From Paralithodes platypus (Eukaryota > Arthropoda > Malacostraca > Decapoda > Lithodidae): 64,000 bases of DNA. Shown piece after piece: positions 23,795 through 35,600 of the stretch. Each line of letters begins with the position of its first letter. Position 1 is the stretch's first letter. The translations under genes were made by a program, and so were the position numbers. The stretch lies in assembly GCA_032716605.1 (NCBI GenBank), contig CM064580.1, forward strand, positions 30,672,684 through 30,736,683, in the 5' to 3' direction. The notes beneath the pieces are model-generated. The model was not told the DNA's origin. It did not search any database and saw only the letters and a program-made list of their open reading frames with translations.

Positions 23795-23845
23795 TCTTGG
23801 TGTCATAGGTAGAGTGCTCGCCTAGTGTTCAAATCCCGGCCCAGG
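23795..23845 (+). other. tRNA-like internal promoter fragment (SINE-like)
   Basis: TAGGTAGAGTGCTCGCC (23806-23822) resembles the D-arm of a tRNA. GTTCAAATCCCGG (23827-23839) contains a perfect B-box consensus GTTCAAATC. The anticodon arm between them is missing, so it cannot be a working tRNA. It interrupts the DIRS-like remnant, consistent with a SINE insertion, but element ends cannot be defined. Confidence 0.4.
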
Positions 23846-23999
23846 ATAGCTACTGATCAACAATTTTTCTGACTTTCCGACAATTGATACACCCACCCGA
23901 GAGTCCCTGAGGCATCTGTATTGATCAAGAGAGTCGTAGGTGGCTGAACTCAAGATTGGCATGAATTTAATAAGTCTTTGTAGGCCCAATATGTGTGTC

Positions 24000-25110
24000 T
24001 TGTGATTACTGTATATGTTGAGGAACTAGCCATAGACGACCTGACTCGGTTACAGGGGAAATTTTGTTGCCCTCTATGATTAAACATTTCAGTCGTAGTT
24101 GGCCAAGGGGAACTGTGAGATAAACCCAATTGAGAGACCCCATCAGACTCCCACTGCTATCTGAGGGTGGTCCAGGAGGGGCGGAAATGGAAGAGATTGT
24201 GTCTGAATCGTAATGCATTGTCTGGACTTTGAGAGATATTCAAATTTATTGTATTTCACATTATTCCCACCAATTGTATGCATTGTATTGGATCCACAAG
24301 TGACCTTGACAAGTTGATTTTGAACCCCAATTGAATTACATGGCAGGGTTTTGTTTTAAAGTCCAAGTTGCCTAATGTATAATGAAGTCTTGGTATGGTA
24401 CTGTGTTTTTGTACCACTGTTGAGGCTGGTGTGGTTTGCAGATGCTGCAGGTGCAGTCTGCAATTGGACTTAGTTGAGTCTTGCTGTGGTAAGGTTAGCG
24501 CTATACCAACATCAGCCAAAGTTGTGACATGATGGGTCGGTGTTGCGACGAGACTTTATTGTAATATATTTTAGCTGTGAAAAGGCAACCACATCTGAAC
24601 CATTACAATGTAGTTAATTGTAATTCCGGCGATTTCCTTACTATCAGCCAATTGTCTAGATAGTAGAGGATTGTGATGCCTTAGGATAGAATTGGCAGGA
24701 TAGTCTGCTGGCCCAGACCAGCTTGGTAAATATACAGGGTGCAGTATTGAGACCAAATGGCATCCTTTGGAACAGAAGGGTTTGATTCTGGTGTCTGATG
24801 GCTAGATGTTTTGGGAACTTTTATTTTATCAGTACGTGCCAATACGCGTCTGAGAGGTCTAGGGTAGCCATCCAGGGTAAGGGCTGGATGGTCAGGCATA
24901 TGTGTGCAATAGTCAACATCCTGAACTTGTATTTGAGAATATACTTGTTCAGGGCCAACAGGTCTATGACCGGGCAGCAGTTGACTGTCCCTTTATGGCA
25001 CGTGGAACAACCAAAGTAAAATCCTTTAGATTAGGGCTTGCAGGAATTAGGACTTGTTTGTATAGCATCTTTTCTATGAGTGCCACCATCTCTGAAGAAA
25101 CAAGAGCGTG
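24000..25110 (-). pseudogene. DIRS-like reverse transcriptase, broken
   Basis: Translation from 25110 gives SSEMVALIEKMLYKQVLIP. After a one-base frame change near 25020 it gives PVIDLLALNKYI (~24965), LDLSDAYWHV (~24850, the first catalytic Asp box), FQRMPFGLNTAP (~24755) and ILYYLDNWLIV (~24660). The last corresponds to the YLDD/YVDD box with the second Asp changed to Asn. LGFKINLSRSLVDPIQ (~24300) and LMGSLNWVYLTVPLGQL (~24140) follow, as expected downstream in this family. About 200 bp at ~24370-24600 has no match and may be inserted. In-frame stops and the YLDN change rule out activity. Confidence 0.7.
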
Positions 25111-25115
25111 AACAG

Positions 25116-26925
25116 GTACATGTAGTGGAGGTGTTCGAAGCCACTCATCGTGGCGCCCTGTCTTATCACGTTAGCCAAACACGCCCCTACCTAACAAATG
25201 ATGCACCCCTGGACCTCCACCTTCCCTATCCCCTTTCGTCACCACCTTCCCCCCTTCCCGCCCTGCTCCTTTCTTGATGGTCCATTTTCCTGCCCTTATG
25301 GATGCCTTCCCTTCGCCAACTTGGACTAGCAATATTAAGCTCTGGAAACACTCCTCACCCGAGCTCTGTTTCCACCTGTTGCTTTGACTCCGGAAGTTGC
25401 AATAGACGTAGTTGACCCGGCGGAACCACATGACCTCCTCCCTCTCTGGAGGCACAGGACGAGGCTTCCTCCGCATACTACCTCAAACCCCCAAGTCCCA
25501 TGCCCTCCCCTTTCTCCTTCCTCCCTCTTTCACCCCCCCCACCCCCCCCACCCCAATCGCACACACTTGACCCAAAGTGGCTCCTTTTGTACCCCCACCT
25601 GGCAACCCTTCACCAGCCTCCGATCGCCAATGATAGTCCAGCTAGTTCAAGTGGGGATTTATGAAGCCCCTCCCCGACTGTCCAGACAAGGTTGGGTCGA
25701 GAGTCCCACTCCCCACCCTGCTCGGTATTGACACCTCCGCGGGTAGTCCCCTGAACTCTTTATATACCCCCCAACCATCACCAAACCCAGCCTCACTCGT
25801 TCACCATGAATCATTTTGAGAAAGTAGTGTCAAACCATAAGTCCGTCATGTCAGTTATTGTTCAGAGTGGCGATTTCCATAAGAAAGATTTACACCTTGG
25901 AGAGGTGCTTAAACCACTGCTCTGTCGTTACATGGATGCAGTAGTCCACATCACTCTTGCAAAGGATAGTAAAGGGGCCCGGAGCAGCCTCTAACACCTG
26001 TGGCACAACACCCTTCACCATGGGATGCATTCCCAATGCCAACAGAATGGGGGCTTAAGAATGTAGTCCCGATGACAGAACTGCTTCTCAGCAGGGGGTA
26101 ATGTTGGGAATAGTCCTGACACAGACGGCCCCACAGCCACCCCTGTTAACCGCCCATGACACAAACCCCTGATAAGCCTCCTGCAACACCCCCACCCTTC
26201 AAAGGATCCTCGGCGGTTAGGATCGTGGAATTGCCCTACACACAACATATCTCTACTCCACCCAATAAAACCCCCACCAGATGCAGTATTCTGGACCAGA
26301 ACATCTGGGCTTCCTATTCTATTCCCTCGGCTGATACCCTGGCTGTTATAAATCCGCCCCACCCCTTCACGTCCCTGAGAGTGGAGGCCCCCGCACCCAC
26401 AACTGAGCCTACAGCACGCCTATGTCACAACCCACATGTCCTGGATGACAACAGGAAGATAACTAAGACAATGATTGGCCGGTGTGTCAAACAGAATAGG
26501 AACTCCCATGTGATTGGCCCTCTGGCCACATTGCAAACATTGACCAGGAATAGATCCAGGACCCCACCAGCGCAGGCGGAACAAGTAAGACTCCCAACGA
26601 AGAGTTGACAACCCTCTCCCCCTTCCTCTCCTCTGCTACAGTTACAGTAATAACCACTCCCCGTCTCCTCTCTGCCATTGCCACGGCCATCCTAGAACCC
26701 AGTCCTGAGCCACGAACAGGAGAGCCCAAGAGTAGAGTTCCTAGAATCCAGCCCAGCATATGCCAGAATTCCGAACCTTGTAATAATTCTTGAAGGGTGT
26801 GAAGAACTCCAAGCCCTCAAGGACCTGGTCCCCCTAGCCCCTGATGACTACTTTGTCCAGCATGAAGAACAGTTGGAAGCTGACCTAGCAGCTAAGCTGA
26901 AGTGGAGAAAAAACAATCGAGAATA
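25116..26925. other. Unrecognised sequence with pyrimidine-rich tracts
   Basis: A C-rich pyrimidine stretch lies at ~25490-25560 (CACCCCCCCCACCCCCCCCA type). Several short frames are open on both strands around 25380-26790. None shows a family motif, and their composition follows the C-rich base bias. It could hold the gag region of the neighbouring DIRS-like element, but I cannot show it. Confidence 0.4.
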
Positions 26926-27250
26926 CAATCTATGGCGTACAAGTCTACCTCAAGTGTGATGAGACCTCTGCTTGTGCAGCCATGGTATGCACAAGTCGTC
27001 ATGAAGTGTGGTTGACCTCTTGTCATGTGTGGGTACAGTCCAAGGCCAACATATATTTCCTTGAATTGTGGCATGATCCCTGTTCATGCAACTGTGGTAT
27101 GCAGACATCGACCTAAAGTGTGGTCGGCCCATGAGTCTGCAGTTTGAGCCCAGCAGACATTGCCCTAAAGTGTGGAGAGACCCCCCATTCGTGCAAATGT
27201 GGTATGCAGAGTTCGACCTGTAGTATGACCAACTCTCTACTCTCTGTGAG
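26926..27250 (+). repeat. Degenerate ~55-bp tandem array
   Basis: About six units follow the pattern TGCA-n-CTATGGTATGCA, TCGACCT, AAGTGTGGT and GACC. They begin near 26926, 26976, 27030, 27085, 27140 and 27195. The clearest are GCAGCCATGGTATGCACAAG, GCAACTGTGGTATGCAGACA and GCAAATGTGGTATGCAGAGT. Pairwise divergence is high, so the array is old. No coding role is apparent. Confidence 0.65.
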
Positions 27251-27834
27251 TGTTCAAACCTAGAAATGTTGTCCCTTCATTCTGTGAAGCTCTCCCCTGG
27301 CAATAGTGGTATTGATTTAATTATTACATATGTGCTCTCGCCCTTTAAGTGTTACATTGTTGTGAAGGCATGCATCCAGTGATATCATAATTAACTGTAC
27401 CCCTTGTGTTAACCCTCAAGTGATCAAGACCCCTGAGAGTTCAATCTTGTCGAGAAGGTATCTATAACGGTTTTTACTGCTTTAGTCGCCCCTTGTGACA
27501 TGCTAAAAAATGCCTCCTAGTCCGCCGAGTATCAAACGCCTAAGGAGAAAGCTTTTCGTAATTAGTCTAATGCCATTCCCTTTAACACCTCTCATTTCCT
27601 GCTTATTTCTGAAGTGTTCATTACTTATTGATTGCAACGTTAATCAAGTAAGTAGCCTTTGTGAGACCATCCCTTGCAGCGAGCCTGTACGTGAATACAA
27701 AAACCTGACAAGTGAGGCAGCTCTGAATAGGGCTGCCTGGAGCGCCGCTATAAAAATTTGAGAGCGTAACCGCACTCTGTGTGGAGTACTCGGGTTTTCA
27801 AATTTGTATGTGTACTGTATGTATGTATGTATAA
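27251..27834. other. Sequence preceding the gypsy fragment
   Basis: No gene is recognised. A GCCGCTATAAAAATTTG stretch near 27750 resembles a TATA-type promoter and could belong to an LTR, but no matching LTR is seen in the window. Confidence 0.3.
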
Positions 27835-28790
27835 AAACTCGTCACATATGTCAGATGGTTGACAAACCTAATCAACCAATTCCTTCAGCTCCTTTACAGT
27901 CAATCCCAGTGGCAGAGGAGCCTTTTGGCAAGGTTATTGACGACTGTGTTGGACCATTGCCAAGGACTAAGAAAGATAACCAATACATGGTCACCCTGGT
28001 ATGCACTACCACTAGATTTCCCAAGGCTATTCCTCTTAGAAACATACAATCCAAAACCATCATCAAAGGCCTTTGTTAACCTCTTCACTCAGTATAGGAT
28101 TTCCAGGATTATACAATCTGACCAGGGTACATATTTTTCATCAAAATTGTTTTCCAGGGTAATTAAGGAGCTTGGAGTTGAGCTGTACCAATCGACCCCA
28201 TACCATCCTTTGTGCCAGGGAGCCGTAGGACAGTTTCACCAGACCTTGAAGGCCATGATTCGTAAGTATTGTATGTACACCCAAGGTGATTGGGATGACA
28301 GTATTCCTCTACTTCTATTTACCAATAGAGAAATAAAACATGAGCCACTAGGGTTCCCTCATTGTTTAAGTTATTGTACGGTAGGGAGGTGAGGGGTCCT
28401 CTGAGAGCTCTGTAAGAAACCTGGCTCCTTCCCAGAACCTCCAGCAGGATCTCGAACTGTCACTCAGTGTGTAGACCAACACCAATTGAAAGAAACTCTT
28501 GCTAAAGTCTATGCAATTGCTAGGTCTAATTTGCAAGCAACTTAGTCAAGAATAAAAGTCCATCATGCCTAATCAAATAAGGAAATAAGTTGTATTGTTG
28601 GTGAAAGAGTTCTGGTGTTTTTGCCCATTCCAGGTAGTATACATAAGGTCATCAAAAGAAAGTAGATAATATAATTTACGTAATTTCAGCCCCTGACGGA
28701 GGCAACAAGCAAGAAAGTTCACATTAATCTGATCAAGGAATACCACTCTACAGATACACAGCCAGATTGCACAGTAAACTGTTATGTAAT
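27835..28790 (+). pseudogene. Ty3/gypsy integrase remnant
   Basis: The first frame (27804-28079) reads CQMVDKPNQPIPSAPLQ, IDDCVGPLPRTKK and TTRFPKAIPLRN. After a frameshift near 28068 it continues KAFVNLFTQYRISRIIQSDQ, ELYQSTPYHPLCQGAVGQFH and WDDSIPLLLFTNRE up to 28392. The catalytic first Asp (IDDCVG) and second Asp (SDQG) are present. The expected Glu of the ALERFHQ-type box is replaced in AVGQFHQ. Decayed C-terminal sequence (LLYGREVRGPLRAL; VHINLIKEYH) extends to ~28790. RT, RNase H and LTRs are absent, so this is a fragment. Integrase would insert the retrotransposon cDNA. Confidence 0.85.
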
Positions 28791-28933
28791 CCCTTGTTCA
28801 ATCCACCTAATGACTCAATCTTTGAAGGTTCTGTATATGATATTCCTGTTGACAACACTCAGACCTTGTAAAATTAAAAATTCAAATTTGGATGTGTTCG
28901 CCACTCTTTTAGCGGCACCAAGGAGCGCGGCGC

Positions 28934-30060
28934 CCCTCGTTAAGGGTGGTGATTTTGGTGTAGTAGACTGTTTGAAGCGACAGCTCGCTCCCTCGCGAGG
29001 ATGGGCTCGTCTGGCACTTTTTGCAGTTCGACATCGAGGGCTCTCTTGAAGTTGTCTAACGAGACGTCCCTTATGTCTCTTACTCGCCGTGAGAGTTTGT
29101 TGACGAGACGTGGGCCTCTGTGTGATAACCAGCCCTCTCGCAGAGAGCCCATAGCACCCCTGTTATTCATCCGGGGGATTTCGCATTCCCAGCCTCTCCT
29201 ATCACTGAATTTCATGACTATCGGAGTATGTAGGTTTGGTACTAAACCCTCTGCGATTTTCCACGTGTATATTATTAGGTAACGTTCTCTTCTACGTTCC
29301 AGTGAGTACAGATTCAGTGCTCTTAAACGCTCCCAATAGTGTAGATGTTTTATCGAACTTATATGCGAAGTGAAATTTCTTTGTACACTCTCTAAGTCAT
29401 TTATTTCACCTGCTTTGTATGGGGATGTTAATATGCTACAGTATTCAAGCCGCGGTAGTACTAGAGATTTGAAGAGCGTTATCATAGGTAATTCACCGCG
29501 TGTTTTAAATGTACGTAGAATCCAACCCGTTACGTTTCGCAGCCGCAACTTTGACCTGGTTATGTACTTTGAAACCCATATTTTCAGACATTAATACCCC
29601 AAGGTCTTTCACACTCTCTTTCCATTCTATTATGTGGTTAGATTCTGTTAAGTAATTTGTAATTTCTTTAACGCCATTATTATCTCCGTACCGTATTAAT
29701 TGGAATTTTTCTTCATTGAATTGCATGTTGTTTTCCCTGGTCCACTGGAACACTACATTCATGTCTTCCTGCAGTCGCCCGTGTCCTCTTGTGTGTTTAC
29801 TATCTTGCTTAATTTTGTGTCATCAGCAAAAGACGACACCGTACTGTGTCTAGTGTTGGTATCTATGTCGCAAATTAGTATGAGTATTAGTATGCTAGCG
29901 CCCCGCTAGCACTGTTCCTTGAGGCACTGAGCTTTTGACATCCGAAGGCTCAGATGTTACTTGGTTTACTGCTACTGATTGTTTTCGGTTTATTAGGAAA
30001 TTGTATATCCACCTTCCGATTTTCCCCGTTATACCTTTTGTAGCAGATGGAAGCCAAACA
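28934..30060 (-). pseudogene. 5'-truncated non-LTR retrotransposon, reverse transcriptase C-terminal half
   Basis: From 30060 downward the frames read ITGKIGRWIYNFLINRKQSV, SSVPQGTVLA, SSFADDTKLSKIVN, then NVVFQWTRENNMQFNEEKFQ (29762-29505) and LFKSLVLPRLEYCSIL, LNDLESVQRNF-like and WERLRALNLYSLERRRERY (29548-28940). VPQG and FADD are the RT palm boxes, so the element begins inside the palm and is 5'-truncated. At least three frame changes occur, near 29870, 29770 and 29540. The last 202 codons are open. It belongs to the Jockey/CR1 assemblage but is not the family at 6434. The 3' end is near 28905-28934. Confidence 0.8.
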
Positions 30061-30840
30061 GAAACATCTAACAGACTCTCGAATAAAAGGTCGCCGTAGT
30101 ATCTTGCAAAAATGTTCCTCTATTTGCAGAGATACTCCTGGAATATGAAACTACTAATGAAATGTGAAAATACTAATGAAACCTGACATTACACTTGTAA
30201 GTGGGGCTAGTCCCATAAAGAAAGTCACCCTACATAGTCATTCTGATAAACGCAAAAGCTTGAAGGATGCAGTGCAGTATCTCCTGGACAACCAACTGGC
30301 CGTGCCCTGCTGCAGCTCGTGAGCTGTTTCCACCACCTCACACACACACTACTCCCACTTTACCTTACACACTGTCCCCACCAACCCACACACTGTTCTC
30401 ATCCTACACACCGTACCCACCCCATGCACAGTTGAATCCCCATACAGCAATGTTTATCCCACACTTAGTTCCAACTCCACACACACTGTTCCTTACCCTC
30501 ACACCACATCCACATATTACTAAAATCCTGACCTTTTTTATTTCTTCCTTTAATGCCACATCATACTCCCATGTCCATCACACTACACTAATAATCAATC
30601 TGTTTATCATCTTGTCTATTCCTCTTCATGTTTAGTTTTTTACGTTATTCTCCCTTCGGGTTTCCAAGACGTACCATTTGTTGCATCTCCTGTCATTTCA
30701 TTGATCAGTTATCTTGGATGTATTTTTCTTTACAATTCTTCTTCACTACACACACATTTTTGCTTCCGCCAACAACATCTGACGGGGGTTATGTTTTTGC
30801 CACAGTTTGCCTATTTGTCTGTCTGTAAACAAGATCTCTT
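30061..30840. other. Low-complexity and unrecognised sequence
   Basis: 30330-30500 is a C/A/T-rich stretch with loosely repeated CACACTGTTCCC and ACACACTGTCCCCACC motifs, possibly an eroded minisatellite. No coding or RNA gene is supported. Confidence 0.45.
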
Positions 30841-31120
30841 AAAAGTTATGAACTGATGTTCACGAAATTTGGTGGGCTTATAGGATATGCCAAGTAAGAA
30901 ATGATTCCATTCTGAAGGCGATCTGTGGAGTGCATAACTCCGCCAGCATAGGCAGCTTACAACGTTATAAACCGATTTTCACAACATTTGGTGGCCAGAT
31001 AGGATATGCGTCAAGGAAGAAGTTATTCCATTTTGGAGGCGATTGGTAGAGAGCATACCTCTGCCAGTGTAGGCGGAGATACGCGCTCTCCCGATTGCCT
31101 CTGTTTGTATTAGGTTTTAT
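30841..31120 (+). repeat. Two-copy ~118-bp repeat of a widespread dispersed type
   Basis: AAAGTTATGAACTGATGTTCACGAAATTTGGTGG (split here as AAAGTTATGAACTGATGTTC and ACGAAATTTGGTGG) at ~30841 is echoed by ACGTTATAAACCGATTTTCA and ACATTTGGTGG at ~30961. Both continue with TAGGATATG..AAG.AAGA, ATTCCATT.TG.AGGCGAT and GCATA.CTC.GCCAG.(A/G)TAGGC. The second copy ends with GGCGGAGATACGCGCTCTCC. Elements with this ATGAA-TTTGGTGG and GCGGAG-CGCTCTC layout are widespread in animals; that link is from memory and unverified. Confidence 0.6.
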
Positions 31121-31418
31121 TAACAATACTCCTAATTTTGTTCTCTTTACCCCCTCTTGCAAATCATGCTTTGTGTATTTCCTTTTTTTCCCACAAATGT
31201 TAATACCAGGTAACTACTTAACCTACAAACAGCTTGCTTAGGAATAGTGTATCTGAGGGAATCAGCTAGGTTATTATTTGCTTACCTCTGTACTCCTTGT
31301 ATTAAGGCATTCAACATTTCAACACCAATGGGTCATGACCATGCTCACTGATTTTCTCTTATTCTGGTGTCTCATTTTCCTACTTTTAGTTCTCTCTCCC
31401 ATATTAAACACACATACA

Positions 31419-31440
31419 CACACACACACACACATAAACA

Positions 31441-31482
<42 letters not shown>
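31419..31482. repeat. (CA)n microsatellite
   Basis: The tract consists of ACACACAC runs with occasional ATA interruptions. It lies about 30 bp left of the terminus of the large DNA transposon. Confidence 0.95.
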
Positions 31483-32100
31483 CATGCCCACACATTCACA
31501 TATACAGTATATACAGGGTGTTTGAAAAGTACACCATCAAAATGACTGGGCATAATAATATTCAGTGAAAAAGAAGTAAACACTTCTGAGTAACCAAAGT
31601 CCAATTATGTACCATCAATCAGATATATTCAATACTATTTATGAAACATAAACAGAGGTGTAAGGAAAGCATAGGGATGCAATAATATAATTTGATTAAT
31701 TACATAATCTATTATATAAAGGGCACTTTCTGTGAGAATTCTGTCTGTATCATCATGAACTACTCCCTCAGTTTTCAAGATGGAGAGCATATTATACTTG
31801 GCATGCATACCCCCGGGCAGCTACAGGTACCTCGGCTAGTGAAATATAATATTGTATTGCTATGAAAGCTTAATGGACCTTCATTGCCCACTTCTTAAGC
31901 CCACAAAAAATAGAAAACCTCATATGGTACCTCCTTGTAAAGACTATCTAGGGGTGGAGGGGGATATAGGTCCTTGTTTTTGTGTTAACACTGGTTTTGT
32001 GTGTTGTATGGTTGGCGATATGTGGATCTGTTTCCGGACGATTTCCGCCTATTTTCGTCCATGGTATGGGCTAGATTAATTTCCATATTTTTTAAAAATG

Positions 32101-32440
32101 ACTCTTATCTCATTAGTTGTACATTATAGTAGACCAGCCAAGAAGCAAAAAGGCTTTAAAAAACACTTTGACCTGCATGGAATGTTAATAGCAGGCACCT
32201 ATGCTAGATCAATCAGTCATAGGTCAGACAGAAAAACTAGGGTGGATGCCACTAAAAATGTTGACGTTAAAGGTTAAATCAAGGTCATTTTGTGGCCGAA
32301 AAAGGTCAAATTTCTAAATCATCTAAATATAGCCATGTTATATATCAGAAGAAAGGTATGGAAGAGACAAAGAGTTTGGTACTATTTGTAGGTCAGATTG
32401 TTGACCTTAAAGGTCAATTCAATGCCATTTTGTTAAATAT
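32101..32440. repeat. Left subterminal inverted repeat of the DNA transposon
   Basis: Landmarks TAGACCAGCCAAGAAGCAAA, GGAATGTTAATAGCAGGCAC, CTAGGGTGGATGCCACTAAA, CAAGGTCATTTTGTGGCC and TTGACCTTAAAGGTCAA occur in reverse complement in the right arm (38076-38810). They give more than 300 bp of inverted homology. A partial direct copy lies at ~37513-37640. Confidence 0.8.
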
Positions 32441-32607
32441 CAAAATGAATGTATGGCCTAGCTGAATTTTGAGACTACAATTTTAAACTCTATACACTGC
32501 ATACAATATTAGAATGTATAAACTGTATGCAGTATGCAGTTTACTGTATGCAACTGAATAACAAAATTCATTTCTTTTGCAGGTTGTGAACTGATGACAC
32601 AAGAATT

Positions 32608-35600
32608 ATGAGTGAAGATTCCAGCAGGAGGGCCACAAAGAGGCACCACATGGACTCTAAAAACAAGAATGTGTGCTTCTTTTGTGAAGGCAGTTCAGGC
32701 GACCTTCGGCAAGCCTCCACCGATGGAAAAAACAGAACCAAAGATGTTGCACAACAAAGAAGGAAATTGGGTGACCATATGTATTCAGACGTGCTGGACA
32801 AACTAGATGGACTCTCGTTGGATAATTTTAACTCTCTCGAAATTAGGTGGCACAAATCCTGCTATTCTGTGTTTACTTCGGAGAGCAAACTGGACAGACT
32901 ACGGAATCGGCGACAACCAGCATCTAAACCATCTACCAGCTCAAACAAGAAGAAGTTCTCTGATAACTATTGACTGGAAGCTCTGTATGTTTTGCCAGGC
33001 ACAGATCTCAAGCAAGAAACTTCACCGGGTAGAAACTACAAATAAATCCACAGCACTGATTGAACGAGCTAAATCTGATCCAGTGATGTCCGTCAGACTC
33101 TCTGGTGTCAGTGACTTGATGGCAGCTGATGGCCTGTATCATCTGGCCTGCTTAGTGACATTCGAACGACGCACTAAAGGAATGCCTCAAGAAGTTGAAC
33201 CAGATCTGGACGAGTGCATGATGAAGTTGTCCTATGATTTAGACATTGGGCTTTCAAGAGGTAAGACTTATGACATGGCAGTTGTGTGGCGCAGATACCA
33301 GGACATGTGTACTGAGAGAAACATCTCTGTTCGTAAGAGTTACCAGTCCAGAATAACCACCTTCTACAAAAAGGTTAAGAAAATGCTTGGTTCAAAGGCA
33401 AGATATGTCAAACCTCTTTCAAATAGAGCACCAATAATGTACCCTGGTGAAAAGTCTAACTTCATTATATCAGAGTCATTATCAAGAAGTCATCATCGTG
33501 GTGGTTTATCCTCAGATTCGGAATCCACAGACAATGAAGATATTGGTACTGTTGGATTTAATCAAGGAAATATCTATTAAGAAATGGTACATGTGGCACT
33601 AAGAATCAGAAAAGATCTCTCAGACAGTCCTGGTCATTCCAGCAGTTGGCAAGGACTTGATCAAGAACATGTTGCACAAGTTATCCCAAACAGCTTGTAT
33701 CTATTTCTACGCTTACTGTTCAGTGATGCGGATGATCTTCATGAGGGAATTGAAGAAGACAACATTATCAAGCAGAGTGTGTGCAGCATTGCTCAAGACA
33801 TTGTGTATGCAGTATATAGGAAACGAAAGTTGACACCAAAACATATTGGTTTAGGGCTTGCACTCCACCAAGCTACACGTTCTGAGGCACTTTTGAATCT
33901 CTTCCATGCAGCGAACCATACCATTGGTATTGATACAGTTTGAAGAATTGATACATCGATAGCTCAAAACATTCTTCAAAGATTTGTGGAAAATGGCAAC
34001 GTCTATATTCCAGACAATATAATCAAAGAGCGAATGATCCACTGCTCATGTGACAACATTGATGTGCTGGAAGCAACTCTAGATGGCAAAAATACGTTTC
34101 ACTGCACACAGATGTTGGTGTGGCAGAGAGGACCAGCACCGCAGCAGAGGAATGAGAGAACACGCATCCAGAGATCAAGAGCAATAAAACCGGATTCTTT
34201 ACAGGCATTTCAGACACTTGACCATGCAACTATGCCAGCAGGAGACAGATCATCACCATAATTTTTTTTTTCTTTTTTCTATGTGATTGAGGGAGGCAAA
34301 AGGCATTACTGCCTATAGCGAGTGCCTCCCCCATAGTTGAAAGAGTGACAGGGCCAAAATCAAGGGACGTTCGAGCCAAAATGCCTGGACACATAGAGTT
34401 TGCATACACTGGTGCTTCCAAGATAGAAGTGGATTGGTTTGGAACAAAAGATGAAGAAAGACAGAAGGCATGAGTGAAGGATTTGACTTGGTTGGTGTCC
34501 AGGATTTGTGATGACAAAGATGATCCTTCTGTTCCTGGTTGGAGAGCAATGAACGAAGCCACAAGCATTGTTGACCCTCCAGTAACTACTGCAGGGATGT
34601 TGCCCATTCTTCAGGCACCAGCGGATGATAATGATACTATCACAACAGAGATCAATCGCTTCAGGGCTATTTCAAGGCACAGGGGACAGAAATACACCAT
34701 TATCACGGCAGATCAACCATTGTACAGCAGAGGCAAGGAAATTGTTTGGGCAAATCCTAAGTTTGAGAATGTCATTTTTCTGATGGGTGGCCTTCATATC
34801 TGTTTCAACTTCTTGAAAGCGATCGGTCAGCACATGGAGAGTGCTGGGCTGGATGACCTGTGGACAGAATCTGGCTTGTATGGAACCAACACAACTGAAC
34901 CATGCTGGATGGAAAAGCATACTACCGGGCAGTGAGAGGACATGTGCTGACATATGAAGCTCTGTGGCACATAAAGTTGTCAATGTTCAAATCGTGGATC
35001 ATTGAAACTGAACAGGAGCTCACTTCGCAGGTTTCGACACTTTCCCAGAATGTGGCTGATGAGTGTAAAAACAAGGCTGCTACTGACAGAAATTCACTCC
35101 ACAATGCAGTTGGCCAGCTTTCTGATGTTCTCAGTGACAAGAATGTGAAAGGACTCTTGAGTGAATTTGACAAAAAGTACTTAAGCAATCCTAATTACAA
35201 GTTGTGGCTGGACTACATGAGTATGGTTGAGATTCTTCTGGACTTCATCAGGGCAGAGAGACATGGTAATTGGATTCTTCACTTGGAGTCTTTTTCTGCC
35301 ATGCTGCCGTGGCTCACCATCTATGACCACACAAACTATGCAAGATGGGGACCTATCTATTATTCAGATATGAAGCTTCTTGATAAATCAGCTCCTGAAG
35401 TTCACGCTGAATTCATAGATGGTAACTTTGTTGTGAAGATGACCAAAAAGCGCTTCAACCAAGTTCCTGTGGACCAGGCAACAGAATGGATCAATAAAAC
35501 ATGCAAGATGCACAATGGAATAATTGGAATAACCAGGAATGACCAGGCAAGGGACAAATTTTGTATCACATGGTCAGAACGGTCGCGCATCACACAGGAT

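Larger units (their letters stand above)
22640..25115 (-). mobile_element. DIRS-like tyrosine-recombinase retroelement, decayed
   Basis: Reading down the minus strand, the interval gives in order a reverse transcriptase (25110-24000), an RNase H-type tail (~23740-23230) and a tyrosine-recombinase-like region (~23160-22640). All are broken by stops and frameshifts. The RT motif set PVIDLLALNKYI, MATLDLSDAYWHV, RMPFGLNTAP and ILYYLDNWLIV, followed by YLFPPPDT and a recombinase with ISRVSEL, fits DIRS/Ngaro-type elements rather than integrase-bearing LTR elements. DIRS1-like elements are known to be common in decapods. Gag and terminal repeats are not recognised. A tRNA-like fragment lies inside at ~23795-23845. 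Confidence 0.7.

Noticed and set aside
26156..26793. Open frames on both strands of the C-rich region as host exons
   Set aside because: Composition-driven, no domain motif, no splice structure that I can support, and overlapping frames of similar length on both strands.
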